DNA from: Myxococcales bacterium
GTDB taxonomy: Bacteria > Myxococcota_A > Polyangia > Palsa-1104 > JAEUJZ01
Direction: 5' to 3'
DNA length: 64,000 bases
Assembly (NCBI GenBank): GCA_016794365.1
Contig: JAEUKB010000085.1
Span: 145,658 to 209,657, forward strand
Shown here: one piece after another, positions 51,100 to 60,313 of the stretch
Layout of the letters: every line of letters starts with the position of its first letter
Numbering within the stretch: position 1 is the stretch's first letter
The notes under the pieces: model-generated
What the model was told of the DNA's origin: nothing
The model's database searches: none
Seen by the model: the letters and a program-made list of their open reading frames with translations, nothing else
Position numbers and translations under genes: made by a program

Positions 51100-52077
51100 T
51101 TACCCTTCTTGGCGAGCCGCCTGCCGAAGTACGGTAGCGATCTCGGACGCATACTGCTTGGCCGTCGCCACTTCGTCCGTCTTGAGCGACACCGCACCGA
51201 CTGCTGGATGTCCGCCGCCACCGTAACGACCGCACAGGGTGGCAATGTTGGCGGTGCGTCGCTCCGAGCGCCAGGGGTTGCTGCCAACGCTGATCTTGGT
51301 TCGTCCGGGCAGTGATGACAAGCCGACGACGTAGTGTGCCTCGGGAAACAGAAAATACGGCGCGAACTTGCTGATCTGAAGATGCGCTTTGTCCACGGCA
51401 TCGTACGTCACAACACCGTCGGACAAGATCGCTCGCTCTTTGAGCATCGTCAGCACTTCGTCGCGCTGGCGCAAAAGCGGCGCAATTCCCGTCTGGACAT
51501 AGCTCTGCGCGGCGATCTCATCGAGTGCGCGGGTCTGAAGATCCGCAATAAAGCGCAGCTTGAGCGACGGATCGCGGTTCTGTTCGACCCACAGCATCAG
51601 CTTCAGCGCCGACTCTTCGCACATCACCGCTTGCTCGGGGCTGGCAAAGCGCGCACCGTCGATCAAATCGGCCCAGGCGATCAGGTTGGAAAACGCGCTG
51701 TCGTCGAAGCCGAACTCACTGCGGCAGCGATCTGCCAGGAACTTGCTACACGACTGTGCCGCCGGATCGTAGAAGTGATGCGCGTGCTGGGCTGAACGAA
51801 AATGTGCAGCGTCGGCGTCGCTCATGAACGCGCTCTGATGATGATCGAACCACCAGCCGAGACGAGGATCAGCGGAATAGCGGAAATCGACGCAGACGTG
51901 CTCCAGCTCGGGTCCATCGACGAAAGCGCCCGCAAAGACATCGCCGGGACCGTGATTCATACCGACGAAGCTGAAGGTTGCGTGCGCGTTGATGCGCTGA
52001 CGGTAGAACTCGGAAAACAGCGCTGCCGAGGTCGCACCGTCGAAACAGTTGTCATGGTACAGAACGCGGACATGCAT
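51100..52077 (-). CDS. DHH-family phosphoesterase-like protein
   Basis: 325 residues from the ATG at 52077. An N-terminal VLYHDNCFDGATSAALFSEF and VDFRYSADPRLGWWFDHHQS supply the Asp and DHH metal residues. The C-terminal DHHA1-type domain ends in LCGRYGGGGHPAVGAVS, binding the nucleotide. Proteins of this type hydrolyse short oligonucleotides or nucleotide phosphates. The family assignment is from motif shape; the exact substrate is unknown. It lies 17 bp downstream of the MATE gene. Confidence 0.78.
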   Translation of the reverse strand: MHVRVLYHDNCFDGATSAALFSEFYRQRINAHATFSFVGMNHGPGDVFAGAFVDGPELEHVCVDFRYSADPRLGWWFDHHQSAFMSDADAAHFRSAQHAHHFYDPAAQSCSKFLADRCRSEFGFDDSAFSNLIAWADLIDGARFASPEQAVMCEESALKLMLWVEQNRDPSLKLRFIADLQTRALDEIAAQSYVQTGIAPLLRQRDEVLTMLKERAILSDGVVTYDAVDKAHLQISKFAPYFLFPEAHYVVGLSSLPGRTKISVGSNPWRSERRTANIATLCGRYGGGGHPAVGAVSLKTDEVATAKQYASEIATVLRQAARQEG

Positions 52078-52094
52078 CGGGCAAGGCTCTTTCG

Positions 52095-53531
52095 TCAGAT
52101 GCGGATGTGTTTCCAGGCGCCGCGACGGAACTCGACGAAGGTCACCAGCGCCAGCATGCCGATGTAGAAAATCATCGAACCCCAGACGCCCCACATTCCG
52201 AGCCCGAAGGTGATGCCTGCCAGCCACGACAGTGGAATCAGACAGACAAAGTGCAGGATTCCCTCGGCGACCATCACGAACACGGTGTTGCCCGCGCCGT
52301 ACAGTGCCTGCGTAAAGACGAGCGCGACGCTGATCATCGGGCAGAAGAAGCCGAGCACGCGCAGGATCGGTGCAGCGACGCGAATGACATCGGGATCAGG
52401 GTTCCAGAAGCGCAGAATCGGCTCCGCCCAGGCCGCCAGGATCAGACCCAGCACGAGGAACAGCACCGAGCCAATGCGCGCCGCTTGATAAGCAAACCGC
52501 TCGGCGAGATCGAACTCTTTGGCGCCCATGTTCTGGCTAACCAGCGTTGCCGTCGCAGTTCCGTATGCCAAGCACGAGATAAAGACAATCTGGAGGACGT
52601 TGATGATGTTGGAGGTCGCCGTCGCATAAATCGTTCGACCGACGCCGTGACCGGCCAGGCTGTCCAGCTTGGCGACGACAAACAGCACGAAGCCGAAGCC
52701 TCCCATCGCGAACATCGTGGCGATACCCGACGGAACCGATAGCTTGGCGATCTGCCAAATGGTGCTCGCGGATGCATTGCTCAAGCGACGGACTTGGTAG
52801 GGACGATACTCGCTGCGCAGCGACCACAGCAGCATCAGCACGAGGCCCACGTACGAGCTGAGCATCGACGCCAGACCCGCACCGGGCACACCCATGTGAA
52901 CCAGCTTGTCGCCAAACAGCGAGACGAGAACGTGGTGAACGCCATCGACGACAGGAATTCCAGGCAGATCCGGTCCGTAGATGAACGCGACGCACATCAG
53001 GAAGTTCGCGATGTTCATCACGATCGCGACGCCCATGTGGACGCGAGTCTTGCCCAGTCCGTCGAAGAATGCCTTCAAGCTGGCGGTCCAGACGAGGCTC
53101 GTGATCTGCAAAAATCGCCAGCGTAGAAACGGAACACCGAGCGCAATCACCGCTGGATCTTTGTTCATCAGTCGGAACAAAAACGGTGCCGCCGCGTAGG
53201 TAAACGCGGTCACCACAATCGACGCCAGCACCGCCAGAAGCTGCGAGTTCGTCGAGACAGCGCCTGCTCCTTCGGGATCGCCCGCGCCGATGCGTCGTGC
53301 GGTCAGCGCTTGCGTACCGACGCTGATCGCTGCCAGCATGCCGCCGAAAGCCCACAGCAAGATCACGCTGATTTGGAGCGCGGTCTGCCCAGGTGTCGAT
53401 TCTGACTGTGGCAAGTGTCCGACGAGGACATGATCGACTTGATTGATGAGAGTTTGGGTCAGCATAGCCAGCATCACCGGCGAGGAGAGCCCCATGATGC
53501 GGCGGGTTAGATTGGGATCGAAGAACGACAT
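52095..53531 (-). CDS. MATE-family efflux transporter
   Basis: 478 residues with 12 hydrophobic segments. Family features include LSSPVMLAMLTQTLINQVDH near the start and GGMLAAISVGTQALTARRIG in the third segment, with the mirrored GTATATLVSQNMGAKEFDLA in the second half. It uses a sodium or proton gradient to export drugs or metabolites. It is the first of three leftward genes with the DHH protein and RocD. Confidence 0.9.
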   Translation of the reverse strand: MSFFDPNLTRRIMGLSSPVMLAMLTQTLINQVDHVLVGHLPQSESTPGQTALQISVILLWAFGGMLAAISVGTQALTARRIGAGDPEGAGAVSTNSQLLAVLASIVVTAFTYAAAPFLFRLMNKDPAVIALGVPFLRWRFLQITSLVWTASLKAFFDGLGKTRVHMGVAIVMNIANFLMCVAFIYGPDLPGIPVVDGVHHVLVSLFGDKLVHMGVPGAGLASMLSSYVGLVLMLLWSLRSEYRPYQVRRLSNASASTIWQIAKLSVPSGIATMFAMGGFGFVLFVVAKLDSLAGHGVGRTIYATATSNIINVLQIVFISCLAYGTATATLVSQNMGAKEFDLAERFAYQAARIGSVLFLVLGLILAAWAEPILRFWNPDPDVIRVAAPILRVLGFFCPMISVALVFTQALYGAGNTVFVMVAEGILHFVCLIPLSWLAGITFGLGMWGVWGSMIFYIGMLALVTFVEFRRGAWKHIRI

Positions 53532-53706
53532 GTTGGACTTGGTTGGCCTCGTGGCTGGCCCGCACCGAGCGGTGCGAAGGCGCGGTTTTAGCGTGGCCCT
53601 GCGGCTTTCACAAGACGTGAGATTCCATTATCGCCGATTCTCGCCAGCCAGTGCGTCCGTGTGCCCAGGATTCCGCTGCGCAGAGGTCCGACGGTTCGTC
53701 TGATCG

Positions 53707-54612
53707 CTACGAGCATGGGTCAGGATCAATGCTTCCTTCGGGAAGGATCGCAGCGAGAGCACGTTTTGCCGATTGATCGAACACACCATCGGCAAGATAC
53801 GCTCCGAGTGCATCGAGATACCGTCGAGACAGCGCCACCGCCTGGGCAAAGCGAGCGGGAAAGTCGAACGCGGAAAAGACCTCGGCGCGCGCGGCTTCTC
53901 GCTGCGACTTGGGACCGATGCGCGGACCAACGATGGAATTGCCGATCAGGCGCGAATACGAGACATAACCACTGGCATAGCGACGGAAGTCTTGCAGGCT
54001 CGGCGACTTGCCATGCAGCGACACGATCGCACGCTGCACTGCGTCGGACAGCGGTCCGGGATCGGCCAAGATGCTGGCATCGACCTCGATATACACGCGC
54101 ATTTTTTGCGTGCCCATCAGGTCGCAGCCAAAGCGCTGCTCGTGGAACAGTAAGCTGTGAAACTTTTCGATCTCTTGATGTTCCACGCTCGGGGCCAGGC
54201 CGGTTCGCGCTGCACGCTCTCTCGCCAAGCGATTGATGTGCGGATGCATCGATGTATCGAGCGCCGCGTGCGAGATGTAGCCCAGCGACAGCGCCATCAG
54301 CGTCTGTCCCGCTTCCTTCGTCGCAGACTGCTGCGCCAGCTTGTGCCCGGATTCCGCCAGCGCAATGCCCAGCGCGATCGGCGTACGCTGATGAAAGACA
54401 TCGCCCCACACAGACGGAGTCTGTGGTGTCCGCAGCGCATAGCGAACCACCGCCTGCGAAAACCGATCGAAATAAGGCAGATCGACAAACAGCGCGCCGA
54501 GACGAGTCGCTCGATGAAAAGGCCCCGAAGTCGCTCTGCGCACCCAGTGGCTACTTTCTGCGACGGAATCGACCAGACCTGACAGATGGACCGCTTCAAC
54601 CGGCATCGGCAC
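53707..54612 (-). CDS. Zinc-dependent phospholipase C-like protein
   Basis: 301 residues. Metal-binding phrases of the zinc-dependent PLC-like family are visible: LPYFDRFSQAVV, WGDVFHQRTPIALG, GYISHAALDTSMHPHIN and EHQEIEKFHSLLFHEQRFG. No signal peptide is present, so it may act inside the cell. These proteins probably act on phospholipids, but biochemical function is unproven for this branch. The region 53532-53706 between it and the MATE gene has no gene. Confidence 0.75.
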   Translation of the reverse strand: MPMPVEAVHLSGLVDSVAESSHWVRRATSGPFHRATRLGALFVDLPYFDRFSQAVVRYALRTPQTPSVWGDVFHQRTPIALGIALAESGHKLAQQSATKEAGQTLMALSLGYISHAALDTSMHPHINRLARERAARTGLAPSVEHQEIEKFHSLLFHEQRFGCDLMGTQKMRVYIEVDASILADPGPLSDAVQRAIVSLHGKSPSLQDFRRYASGYVSYSRLIGNSIVGPRIGPKSQREAARAEVFSAFDFPARFAQAVALSRRYLDALGAYLADGVFDQSAKRALAAILPEGSIDPDPCS

Positions 54613-54731
54613 ATCCTAGCAGCGCGAGGTCGGCGCGGCGTTTTCCGTTTGCTCGTGGGCGGTTGCCCCGGCGCTGCGACTTGCGACATAGTGGCGGCTT
54701 CGTTTCACAGCCGGATTGGGAAGCTTGCCAC

Positions 54732-55523
54732 ATGAAAGCCATCTTGATTGCCGCCGGAATGGGTCGTCGCTTAAGTCCGTACACCGACGATCGTCCCAAG
54801 TGCTTGGTCGAAGTCGCCGGTCGGCCCATGATCCTGCGTCAGATCGACAACCTGCGCGCCGTCGGAGTCACCGACTTTGTCGTCATCCGAGGCTATCTCG
54901 CCGATCGACTGACCGCTGCGCTGGCTCACGAGCCAGGCGTGCGCTTTATCGACAACTTCGACTACCCAAACAACAACATCTTGCTGTCGCTGTTGTGCGC
55001 GCAAGACGAGCTGGATTCGGACTTTTTCTGTAGCTACGGCGACATCGTCTATCGTCCCGAGGTCAGCTTGGCCCTGTCGCAGAGCCAGCACGACATCAGC
55101 CTGGTCGTCGATCCGTTCTTTGCCGAGGTCTACGAAGGTCGCACCGAGCATCCAATTGCCGAGGCAGAGCTGGCCGATGTCGATCCGCAGACTCAGCAGG
55201 TTCGGCGCGTCGGAAAAAAGGTCGTTCCGCTCGAACAAGCTGCCGGAGAGTTCATCGGTCTGTGGAAAGCTTCGGCGCACGCGGGCCGGACCCTGAGAGC
55301 ACTGTTTCAAAAACGGCTCGCGCAGCTTGGCTTGTCGTCGCCGTACGGACGAGCGCAGCGTCTTCAGGTCGCGTATCTGACCGATCTGTTTAACGACCTC
55401 ATCGCCGAGAAGGAGAGCCTTCAGCTTCCGATCCACAGCGTCGCGATTGCCCAGCCGAAGTCCTGGCGCGAAATCGACACCGTTCAAGATCTCGAGCGAG
55501 CCCGCGTCGTGGTGAGCTGGTAA
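54732..55523 (+). CDS. Nucleotidyltransferase (LicC-like sugar/choline nucleotidyltransferase)
   Basis: 263 residues from the ATG at 54732; the open frame to 54252 is antisense to the PLC-like gene and rejected. N-terminal MKAILIAAGMGRRLSPYTDD followed by RPKCLVEVAGRPMILRQIDN is the nucleotidyltransferase signature with the GMGxR loop. YPNNNILLSLLCAQDELDSD and CSYGDIVYRPEVS match the metal-binding part of phosphocholine cytidylyltransferase-like enzymes. It lies 15 bp before serA. The pair may build an activated metabolite, but the substrate is unknown. Confidence 0.82.
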   Translation: MKAILIAAGMGRRLSPYTDDRPKCLVEVAGRPMILRQIDNLRAVGVTDFVVIRGYLADRLTAALAHEPGVRFIDNFDYPNNNILLSLLCAQDELDSDFFCSYGDIVYRPEVSLALSQSQHDISLVVDPFFAEVYEGRTEHPIAEAELADVDPQTQQVRRVGKKVVPLEQAAGEFIGLWKASAHAGRTLRALFQKRLAQLGLSSPYGRAQRLQVAYLTDLFNDLIAEKESLQLPIHSVAIAQPKSWREIDTVQDLERARVVVSW

Positions 55524-55538
55524 CGCGAAGGAGCCGTC

Positions 55539-56750
55539 GTGAAAATCCTGATTGCGGATGTGTTTAGCGAGTCTCATCTGGCTGCGTTTACCCGACTCGG
55601 GCTCGACGTGGACTATCGTCCCCAGCTTTCCGCCAGTGAGCTACCGACGGCAGTTGCCGGTGTCAGCATCTTGGTGGTCCGCAGCAAACAAGTCAGCGCA
55701 GCGACGATCGAATCAGGACTCGCGCTGGGACTTATCGTTCGCGCGGGCGCAGGCGTCAACACCATCGACATCGAAGCAGCCAGCCGTCGCGGTGTGTTCG
55801 TCGCCAACTGTCCGGGTCAAAATGCCATTGCCGTCGCAGAGCTGACGATTGGACTGCTGCTCGCGCTGGATCGTCGCTTGCCCGATCAAGTCGCAGAGCT
55901 GCGCGCCGGAAAGTGGAACAAAAAAGAGTTCAGCAAAGCGCAGGGACTGCACGGACGCACGCTCGGTGTGATTGGCACGGGAGCAATTGGACAAGCGGTC
56001 ATCGCGCGCGCGCAAGCGTTCGGCATGCAGGTTCAGGCATGGTCGCGCAGCCTGACCGACGCGCGAGCGCATGAGCTGGGTGTGAAGCGCGCCGAGACGA
56101 TTGCGGCGCTGTGCGGGTCGAGCGATGCCGTCACAGTCCATGTCGCGTATACGCCGGGAACGCGCGGGCTCGTCGGTGAAAGCGCGTTTTGTCGCATGCG
56201 CAAAGGCGCAATGTTTCTGAACACATCGCGCACGGAAGTGGTGGACACCGCCGCGCTGCGACGAGCCATCGACGAAAAAAATCTACGCGTCGCGCTGGAT
56301 GTCTTCGATAGCGAACCGGAAAAAGGCGAAGCTGCGTTTGCCGACGACATCGTCAAGCTACCGAACCTGTACGGAACGCATCACATCGGCGCATCGACGG
56401 AACAAGCGCAAGCTGCCATCGCCGAAGAGACCGTGCGCATCGTCGCAGCCTTTGTCACAAGCGGCGAAGTCCGAAACTGCGTAAACATCCTGACGCCCGA
56501 AGAGACTCCGGCGCGCACCGAGCTGGTGGTCCGTCACTACGACAAGGTGGGCGTGCTGGCCGAGCTGCTCGGTGCCGTGCGTCGTCACAACATCAACGTC
56601 GAGACGATGCAAAACACCATCTTCTGCGGGGCCAAAGCGGCCTGTGCGCGGATTCGACTGGGCACTCGTCCCAGCGCCGAGCTGGTCGCTGAAATCCGTC
56701 GATCTTCCGACATCATTCACGTCGATGTCATCGAGCTTCCCGAGCCATGA
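55539..56750 (+). CDS. serA: D-3-phosphoglycerate dehydrogenase with ACT domain
   Basis: 403 residues from a GTG at 55539 with AAGGAG at 55527-55532. The NAD-binding GVIGTGAIGQAVIARAQAF (about 147), CPGQNAIAVAELTIGLLLA, and the catalytic His in YGTHHIGASTEQAQAAIAEE fit the D-2-hydroxyacid dehydrogenase family. The C-terminal 80 residues form an ACT domain (VVRHYDKVGVLAELLGAVRR) as in SerA with allosteric serine feedback. It opens the serine pathway from 3-phosphoglycerate. Its stop overlaps the next gene as ATGA. Confidence 0.88.
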   Translation: MKILIADVFSESHLAAFTRLGLDVDYRPQLSASELPTAVAGVSILVVRSKQVSAATIESGLALGLIVRAGAGVNTIDIEAASRRGVFVANCPGQNAIAVAELTIGLLLALDRRLPDQVAELRAGKWNKKEFSKAQGLHGRTLGVIGTGAIGQAVIARAQAFGMQVQAWSRSLTDARAHELGVKRAETIAALCGSSDAVTVHVAYTPGTRGLVGESAFCRMRKGAMFLNTSRTEVVDTAALRRAIDEKNLRVALDVFDSEPEKGEAAFADDIVKLPNLYGTHHIGASTEQAQAAIAEETVRIVAAFVTSGEVRNCVNILTPEETPARTELVVRHYDKVGVLAELLGAVRRHNINVETMQNTIFCGAKAACARIRLGTRPSAELVAEIRRSSDIIHVDVIELPEP

Positions 56751-58006
56751 ACCAGCAGCCATCTTCCAGCCCAGCTCTCAGCCCTACCCTGCTGTCGCCG
56801 CGAGGTCTGCCGCAGGTTCCGATCGTTCCCCGTGCGGTGCAGCGCATAAAGGCCGGGCTGCCGCTCATCCTGCGCGCCGATGTCACCGCTGAGCCGCCCG
56901 TCGAGACAGAGCTGGTTCAGCTCTGCGATCTGCGGGGTCAAGCGATTGCGACGGCGCTGTGGGTTTCCCAAGGCCCGATCGCCGCACGGCTGTGGTCGAT
57001 GCAAGGTGAGCCCTTTTCCGACGTGGTGCTGGCGCGACGACTGGCGGCAGCGCTGGAGCGTCGGCGGCCCCTCCTACTCAGCGGCGAGCGCGATGCCTTT
57101 CGCGTCGTCCACGGAGAAGCGGATCTGCTCCCGGGTCTGTTCGTCGATCGCTATGCCGATGCGGTGGTGATTCAGACCGCGACGCGCGCAATGGACCGTC
57201 GCAAACCGCTGCTCTCGGATCTGCTCGGACAGATTCTGCCGATTGATCGCGTGCTGTTTCGCGATGACGGAAGCGCGCGCGATATGGAGTCTCTGCCCCG
57301 AGAAAAAGGCTTCCTGCGCGGAGGTCCGCTGCGTCGGGTGCGCTTTCATGACGCAGGATCGATGATGGAAGTGGATCTGCTGTCGGATCGCAAGACCGGC
57401 AGCTTCCTGGATCAGCAGGACAATCACGCCGAGGTCGCGTCGTGGGCGCAGTCGCTGTGTCCCGGCGGTCAGGCGCTCGATACGTTCACCTATCACGGGG
57501 GTTTTGCGCTGGCGATGGCGCGCGCTGGGCTCTTTGTGATTGCCTGCGACGAAGATCCGCAAGCGATTGCGCGGGCGCGTCACAACGCAGAGCTGTCCCA
57601 AGTCACCGTCGATTTCCGGGTCCACAACGCGTTCGACTTGCTGCGCAGCTATGAAGCGGAAGGACGGCGCTTTGATGTGGTGGTGCTCGATCCTCCGGCG
57701 CTGGCCAAGCGAGGTCGCACCGCCGGTCTGGGTGCCGCTGCGATGGCGCAAGCGATGCGTGCCTACAAAGAGCTCAACCTGCGCGCGCTACGCATCTTGC
57801 GTCCGGGGGGACTGCTGGCGACGTGTAGCTGCTCGGGCCGGGTGTCCGTGGAAGACTTTTCGACGATGCTGCGCAGTGCGGCCCAAGATGCCGGACGACC
57901 GCTTCAGCTTCTGTGGCGACGGGGCGCAGGCATCGATCATCCGGTGCTGTGGGGTCTGCCCGAAAGCGAATACCTCAAGTGCTGGCTGTTTCGCGTCCTT
58001 TCCTAA
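56747..58006 (+). CDS. RlmI-like 23S rRNA methyltransferase
   Basis: 419 residues. An N-terminal PUA-like domain is followed by FRVVHGEADLLPGLFVDRYA and the methyltransferase core: DRKTGSFLDQQDNHAEVASW, LDTFTYHGGFALAMARAG (about 240), VVVLDPPALAKRG (about 318) and LLATCSCSGRV. The DPPALAKRG and GSFLDQ motifs are those of the RlmI (YccW) family that makes m5C1962 in 23S rRNA, though related enzymes share them. ATGA overlap with serA. Confidence 0.88.
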   Translation: MNQQPSSSPALSPTLLSPRGLPQVPIVPRAVQRIKAGLPLILRADVTAEPPVETELVQLCDLRGQAIATALWVSQGPIAARLWSMQGEPFSDVVLARRLAAALERRRPLLLSGERDAFRVVHGEADLLPGLFVDRYADAVVIQTATRAMDRRKPLLSDLLGQILPIDRVLFRDDGSARDMESLPREKGFLRGGPLRRVRFHDAGSMMEVDLLSDRKTGSFLDQQDNHAEVASWAQSLCPGGQALDTFTYHGGFALAMARAGLFVIACDEDPQAIARARHNAELSQVTVDFRVHNAFDLLRSYEAEGRRFDVVVLDPPALAKRGRTAGLGAAAMAQAMRAYKELNLRALRILRPGGLLATCSCSGRVSVEDFSTMLRSAAQDAGRPLQLLWRRGAGIDHPVLWGLPESEYLKCWLFRVLS

Positions 58007-58030
58007 GCACTTCCGCGCTGTAAGCCTTCA

Positions 58031-58167
58031 ATATGAGGCATCTATCATGCCTCTTTATTATTAGGCTTCTCATACGCCTCTTTTATATGAGGCATCTAGC
58101 ATGCCTCTTTATTATTAGGCTTCTCGTACGCCTCTTTTATATGAAGCAGATGAAGCGCTTCTTTTTG
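58031..58167. terminator. Tandem 54-bp array of hairpins between convergent genes
   Basis: Two 54-bp units (58031-58084 and 58085-58138) and a partial third. Each unit carries two hairpins followed by T-runs: GAGGCAT with ATGCCTC then CTTTATT, and AGGC with GCCT then CTCTTTT. The third unit forms GAAGC-N-GCTTC then TTTTTG. On the minus strand the hairpins are also followed by short A/T runs. It probably terminates the rlmI-like gene and the convergent REC-like gene. Confidence 0.75.
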
Positions 58168-58173
58168 ATTTGC

Positions 58174-59184
58174 TTACGGCGTACGGGCCGATCCGGGGAC
58201 GCTCTGCGAGCCACTTGCGGGCGACTTGTGGAAGCCTTTTGACAGGCGCTGGGAATCGGAAACCGACGAAGTAGTAGGAGCCGCAACCTGCGCTGGGCTC
58301 TCGCTGATTTGGGTGACCGGAGACTTGGTGGACTCTGCTCGGATCCGTTCCAGATACAAGATCACCGCTTTGCTGAGGTGCATCAGGACTTCGCGCTGAA
58401 CCGCAGTGAGTGCGCGCGGAACACGATCGATGACACACAGCGTTCCGATGCCACTGCCATCGCTGGTGACCAGCGGAGCCCCCGCATAAAAGCGAATGTG
58501 CGGATCGGCTGTCACCAGTGGATTGTGCGCAAAGCGAACATCCTGCGTGGCATCCGCGACTTCCAAGATGTCGTTTCCCCAGATCGCGTGCGCACAGAAC
58601 GCAGCTTCACGCGGTGTCTCGGCGGCATCCAGTCCGATGATGGACTTGAACCACTGTCTGCGTTCATCCACCAAGCTGACGACCGCAATGGGCGTTCCGG
58701 TCAGCACCGAAGCCGCGAGCGTCAGCTCATGCAGAATCGGATCGGTCGCAGTGTCTAGGACGTTGAGCCCACGCAGCGTAGCGAGTCTCTGCTTTTCATT
58801 GGGAAGCAGCAGCGGACGACGCGTTTCCAAAAGCACCAGCATGTCCTGCGCGAGCAGTGTGGGCGACGATCCTACGGCCACTCCTTGCGCACCATATTCA
58901 ATCGCAACGGGATGAAGTGCGGCTTGGTTTGCGCGCGTGAGCAGCATGATCGGAAGCTGCTTGGTCTGCGCATCACTGCGGATCAGCTTGCACAGCCTTG
59001 CGCCATCCACCAGCGGCTGATCCATCTCGATCGCAACGAAGTCTGGCTTGTGCTGAATGAGCGCGGAAAGCACACCGCGCGGATCACAGTGACAGACGCC
59101 TCGAACATCCAGCGCTGCCAGCGCAGCGACGAGCTGAGCCGCATCCTGAGCGGATCGATGCAGGATGACAATGGTCTTTTTCAT
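58174..59184 (-). CDS. REC-like plus GAF domain signalling protein, phosphoacceptor Asp replaced
   Basis: 336 residues from the ATG at 59184, preceded by GGAAGGGG about 10 bases upstream. The N-terminal 120 residues have the receiver pattern (IVILHRSAQDAAQLVAALAA, LPIMLLTRANQAA, YGAQGVAVGSSP), but the phosphoacceptor position reads VAIEMDQP with Glu in place of Asp. A GAF domain follows (DTATDPILHELTLAASVLTG, AFCAHAIWGNDILEVADATQ, FYAGAPLVTSDGSGIGTLCV). No output domain is seen. It may be a small-molecule sensor or a decoy receiver. Confidence 0.8.
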   Translation of the reverse strand: MKKTIVILHRSAQDAAQLVAALAALDVRGVCHCDPRGVLSALIQHKPDFVAIEMDQPLVDGARLCKLIRSDAQTKQLPIMLLTRANQAALHPVAIEYGAQGVAVGSSPTLLAQDMLVLLETRRPLLLPNEKQRLATLRGLNVLDTATDPILHELTLAASVLTGTPIAVVSLVDERRQWFKSIIGLDAAETPREAAFCAHAIWGNDILEVADATQDVRFAHNPLVTADPHIRFYAGAPLVTSDGSGIGTLCVIDRVPRALTAVQREVLMHLSKAVILYLERIRAESTKSPVTQISESPAQVAAPTTSSVSDSQRLSKGFHKSPASGSQSVPGSARTP

Positions 59185-59301
59185 CTCGTCAGCCCCTTCC
59201 CACACCCAGCGGTTTGCAACAACCGTTTAGACGCTTCATCGTACCAGAGCGCTTCGCATTTTGTGACCACAGCACAAGGAAGACAGCGTCTCTGTACAGG
59301 C

Positions 59302-60261
59302 TCACTCTGTGCTGCGCGTAGACCAGTGTGTTTCACCAATCGCAAGCTGGATGATGCGTGCGGAATCTGCGCCCATTGCTTGCTGGAGTAGGAGTGGTGG
59401 TTCTGCCATCGCTTCGTCGCTAAGCTGGAAGGTTCCCCAGTGCATCGGAACCAGCTTGTGCGCACCCAGTTCACCAAACGCAAGCACCGCTTGGGCGGGA
59501 TCGATGTGCTGCGGACTCATGAACCAGCGCGGTGCATAAGCACCTATCGGAAGGAGTGCGAAGTGAATGTCAGGAAAGCGCTTCCCGATCTCTGCAAACG
59601 CAGCGGGATAGCCTGTGTCTCCTGAAAAGTAGAAGCGCGCTGTGGCGGACTCGATCACAAAGCCACCCCACAGGCTCTGGTTGTGATCCGCGATTCCTCT
59701 TCCTGACCAGTGCTGCGCGGGAACTAGGGTGAAACGGACTGCGCCTCCGTTTGCGTGCAGGGTGTGGTCGTGCCACCAGTCTAGCTCGATCACTCGACGG
59801 AAACCGCGCGTCTGAAACCAGCCCGCCAGCCCCAGTGGAACGATGAACAGAATGTCTTTTCCTAGCTCGCGGACGCTCCATTCATCCAGGTGATCGCGAT
59901 GATTGTGGGACACAACCACCGCATCGATCGGGGGAAGGTGGGACAGAGAAACCCCAGGGGCAGCGGTCCGTCGAATCGTGAACATACGACTGGCGAACAT
60001 TGGATCGGTCAGAATCGACAGGCCATCAAGCTGGAGCAGCAGTGTCGCATGTCCGATCCAAGTCACCGACACCTCTTTGCGATTGGCGCGCAGCAGCGAT
60101 CCGTCGTTTTCAACCGTCGGTGGAACAAACTGTCGATCGCGCGGAGGACGACCCCCAAGCTGCCAGCGCAACACGTCACGGATGCCTTGTCGCTTGGGCC
60201 AGTGTGAGGGGTTCTGAAACCGATCGTCTTGCCACTGCTTGGAGTGTGGATAACGGCTCAT
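59302..60261 (-). CDS. MBL-fold metallohydrolase (NAPE-PLD/UlaG-like)
   Basis: 319 residues. The metallo-beta-lactamase motifs are complete: VVVSHNHRDHLDEWSVRELG (about 118), PAQHWSGRG, FYFSGDTGYPA and HKLVPMHWGTF. The N-terminal 60 residues and the VTWIGHATLLLQLDG pattern fit the NAPE-PLD-like branch that cleaves phospholipids or related phosphodiesters. ATG at 60261. It lies beside the methionine-salvage genes but on the other strand. Confidence 0.85.
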   Translation of the reverse strand: MSRYPHSKQWQDDRFQNPSHWPKRQGIRDVLRWQLGGRPPRDRQFVPPTVENDGSLLRANRKEVSVTWIGHATLLLQLDGLSILTDPMFASRMFTIRRTAAPGVSLSHLPPIDAVVVSHNHRDHLDEWSVRELGKDILFIVPLGLAGWFQTRGFRRVIELDWWHDHTLHANGGAVRFTLVPAQHWSGRGIADHNQSLWGGFVIESATARFYFSGDTGYPAAFAEIGKRFPDIHFALLPIGAYAPRWFMSPQHIDPAQAVLAFGELGAHKLVPMHWGTFQLSDEAMAEPPLLLQQAMGADSARIIQLAIGETHWSTRSTE

Positions 60262-60313
60262 GATCTGACTGTTTAGCGTACAGCGAAGCGGCGCTGCCTT
60301 TTAGAATGGGCGC

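Noticed and set aside
54252..54731. N-terminal extension of the nucleotidyltransferase
   Set aside because: Antisense to the PLC-like gene and Arg/Ser-rich; the family starts at MKAILIAAGMGRR.
58033..58242. 69-codon frame through the hairpin array, encoding repeated MRHLSCLFIIRLL
   Set aside because: The repeat is explained by terminator hairpins with T-runs; no ribosome site; convergent with a real gene.
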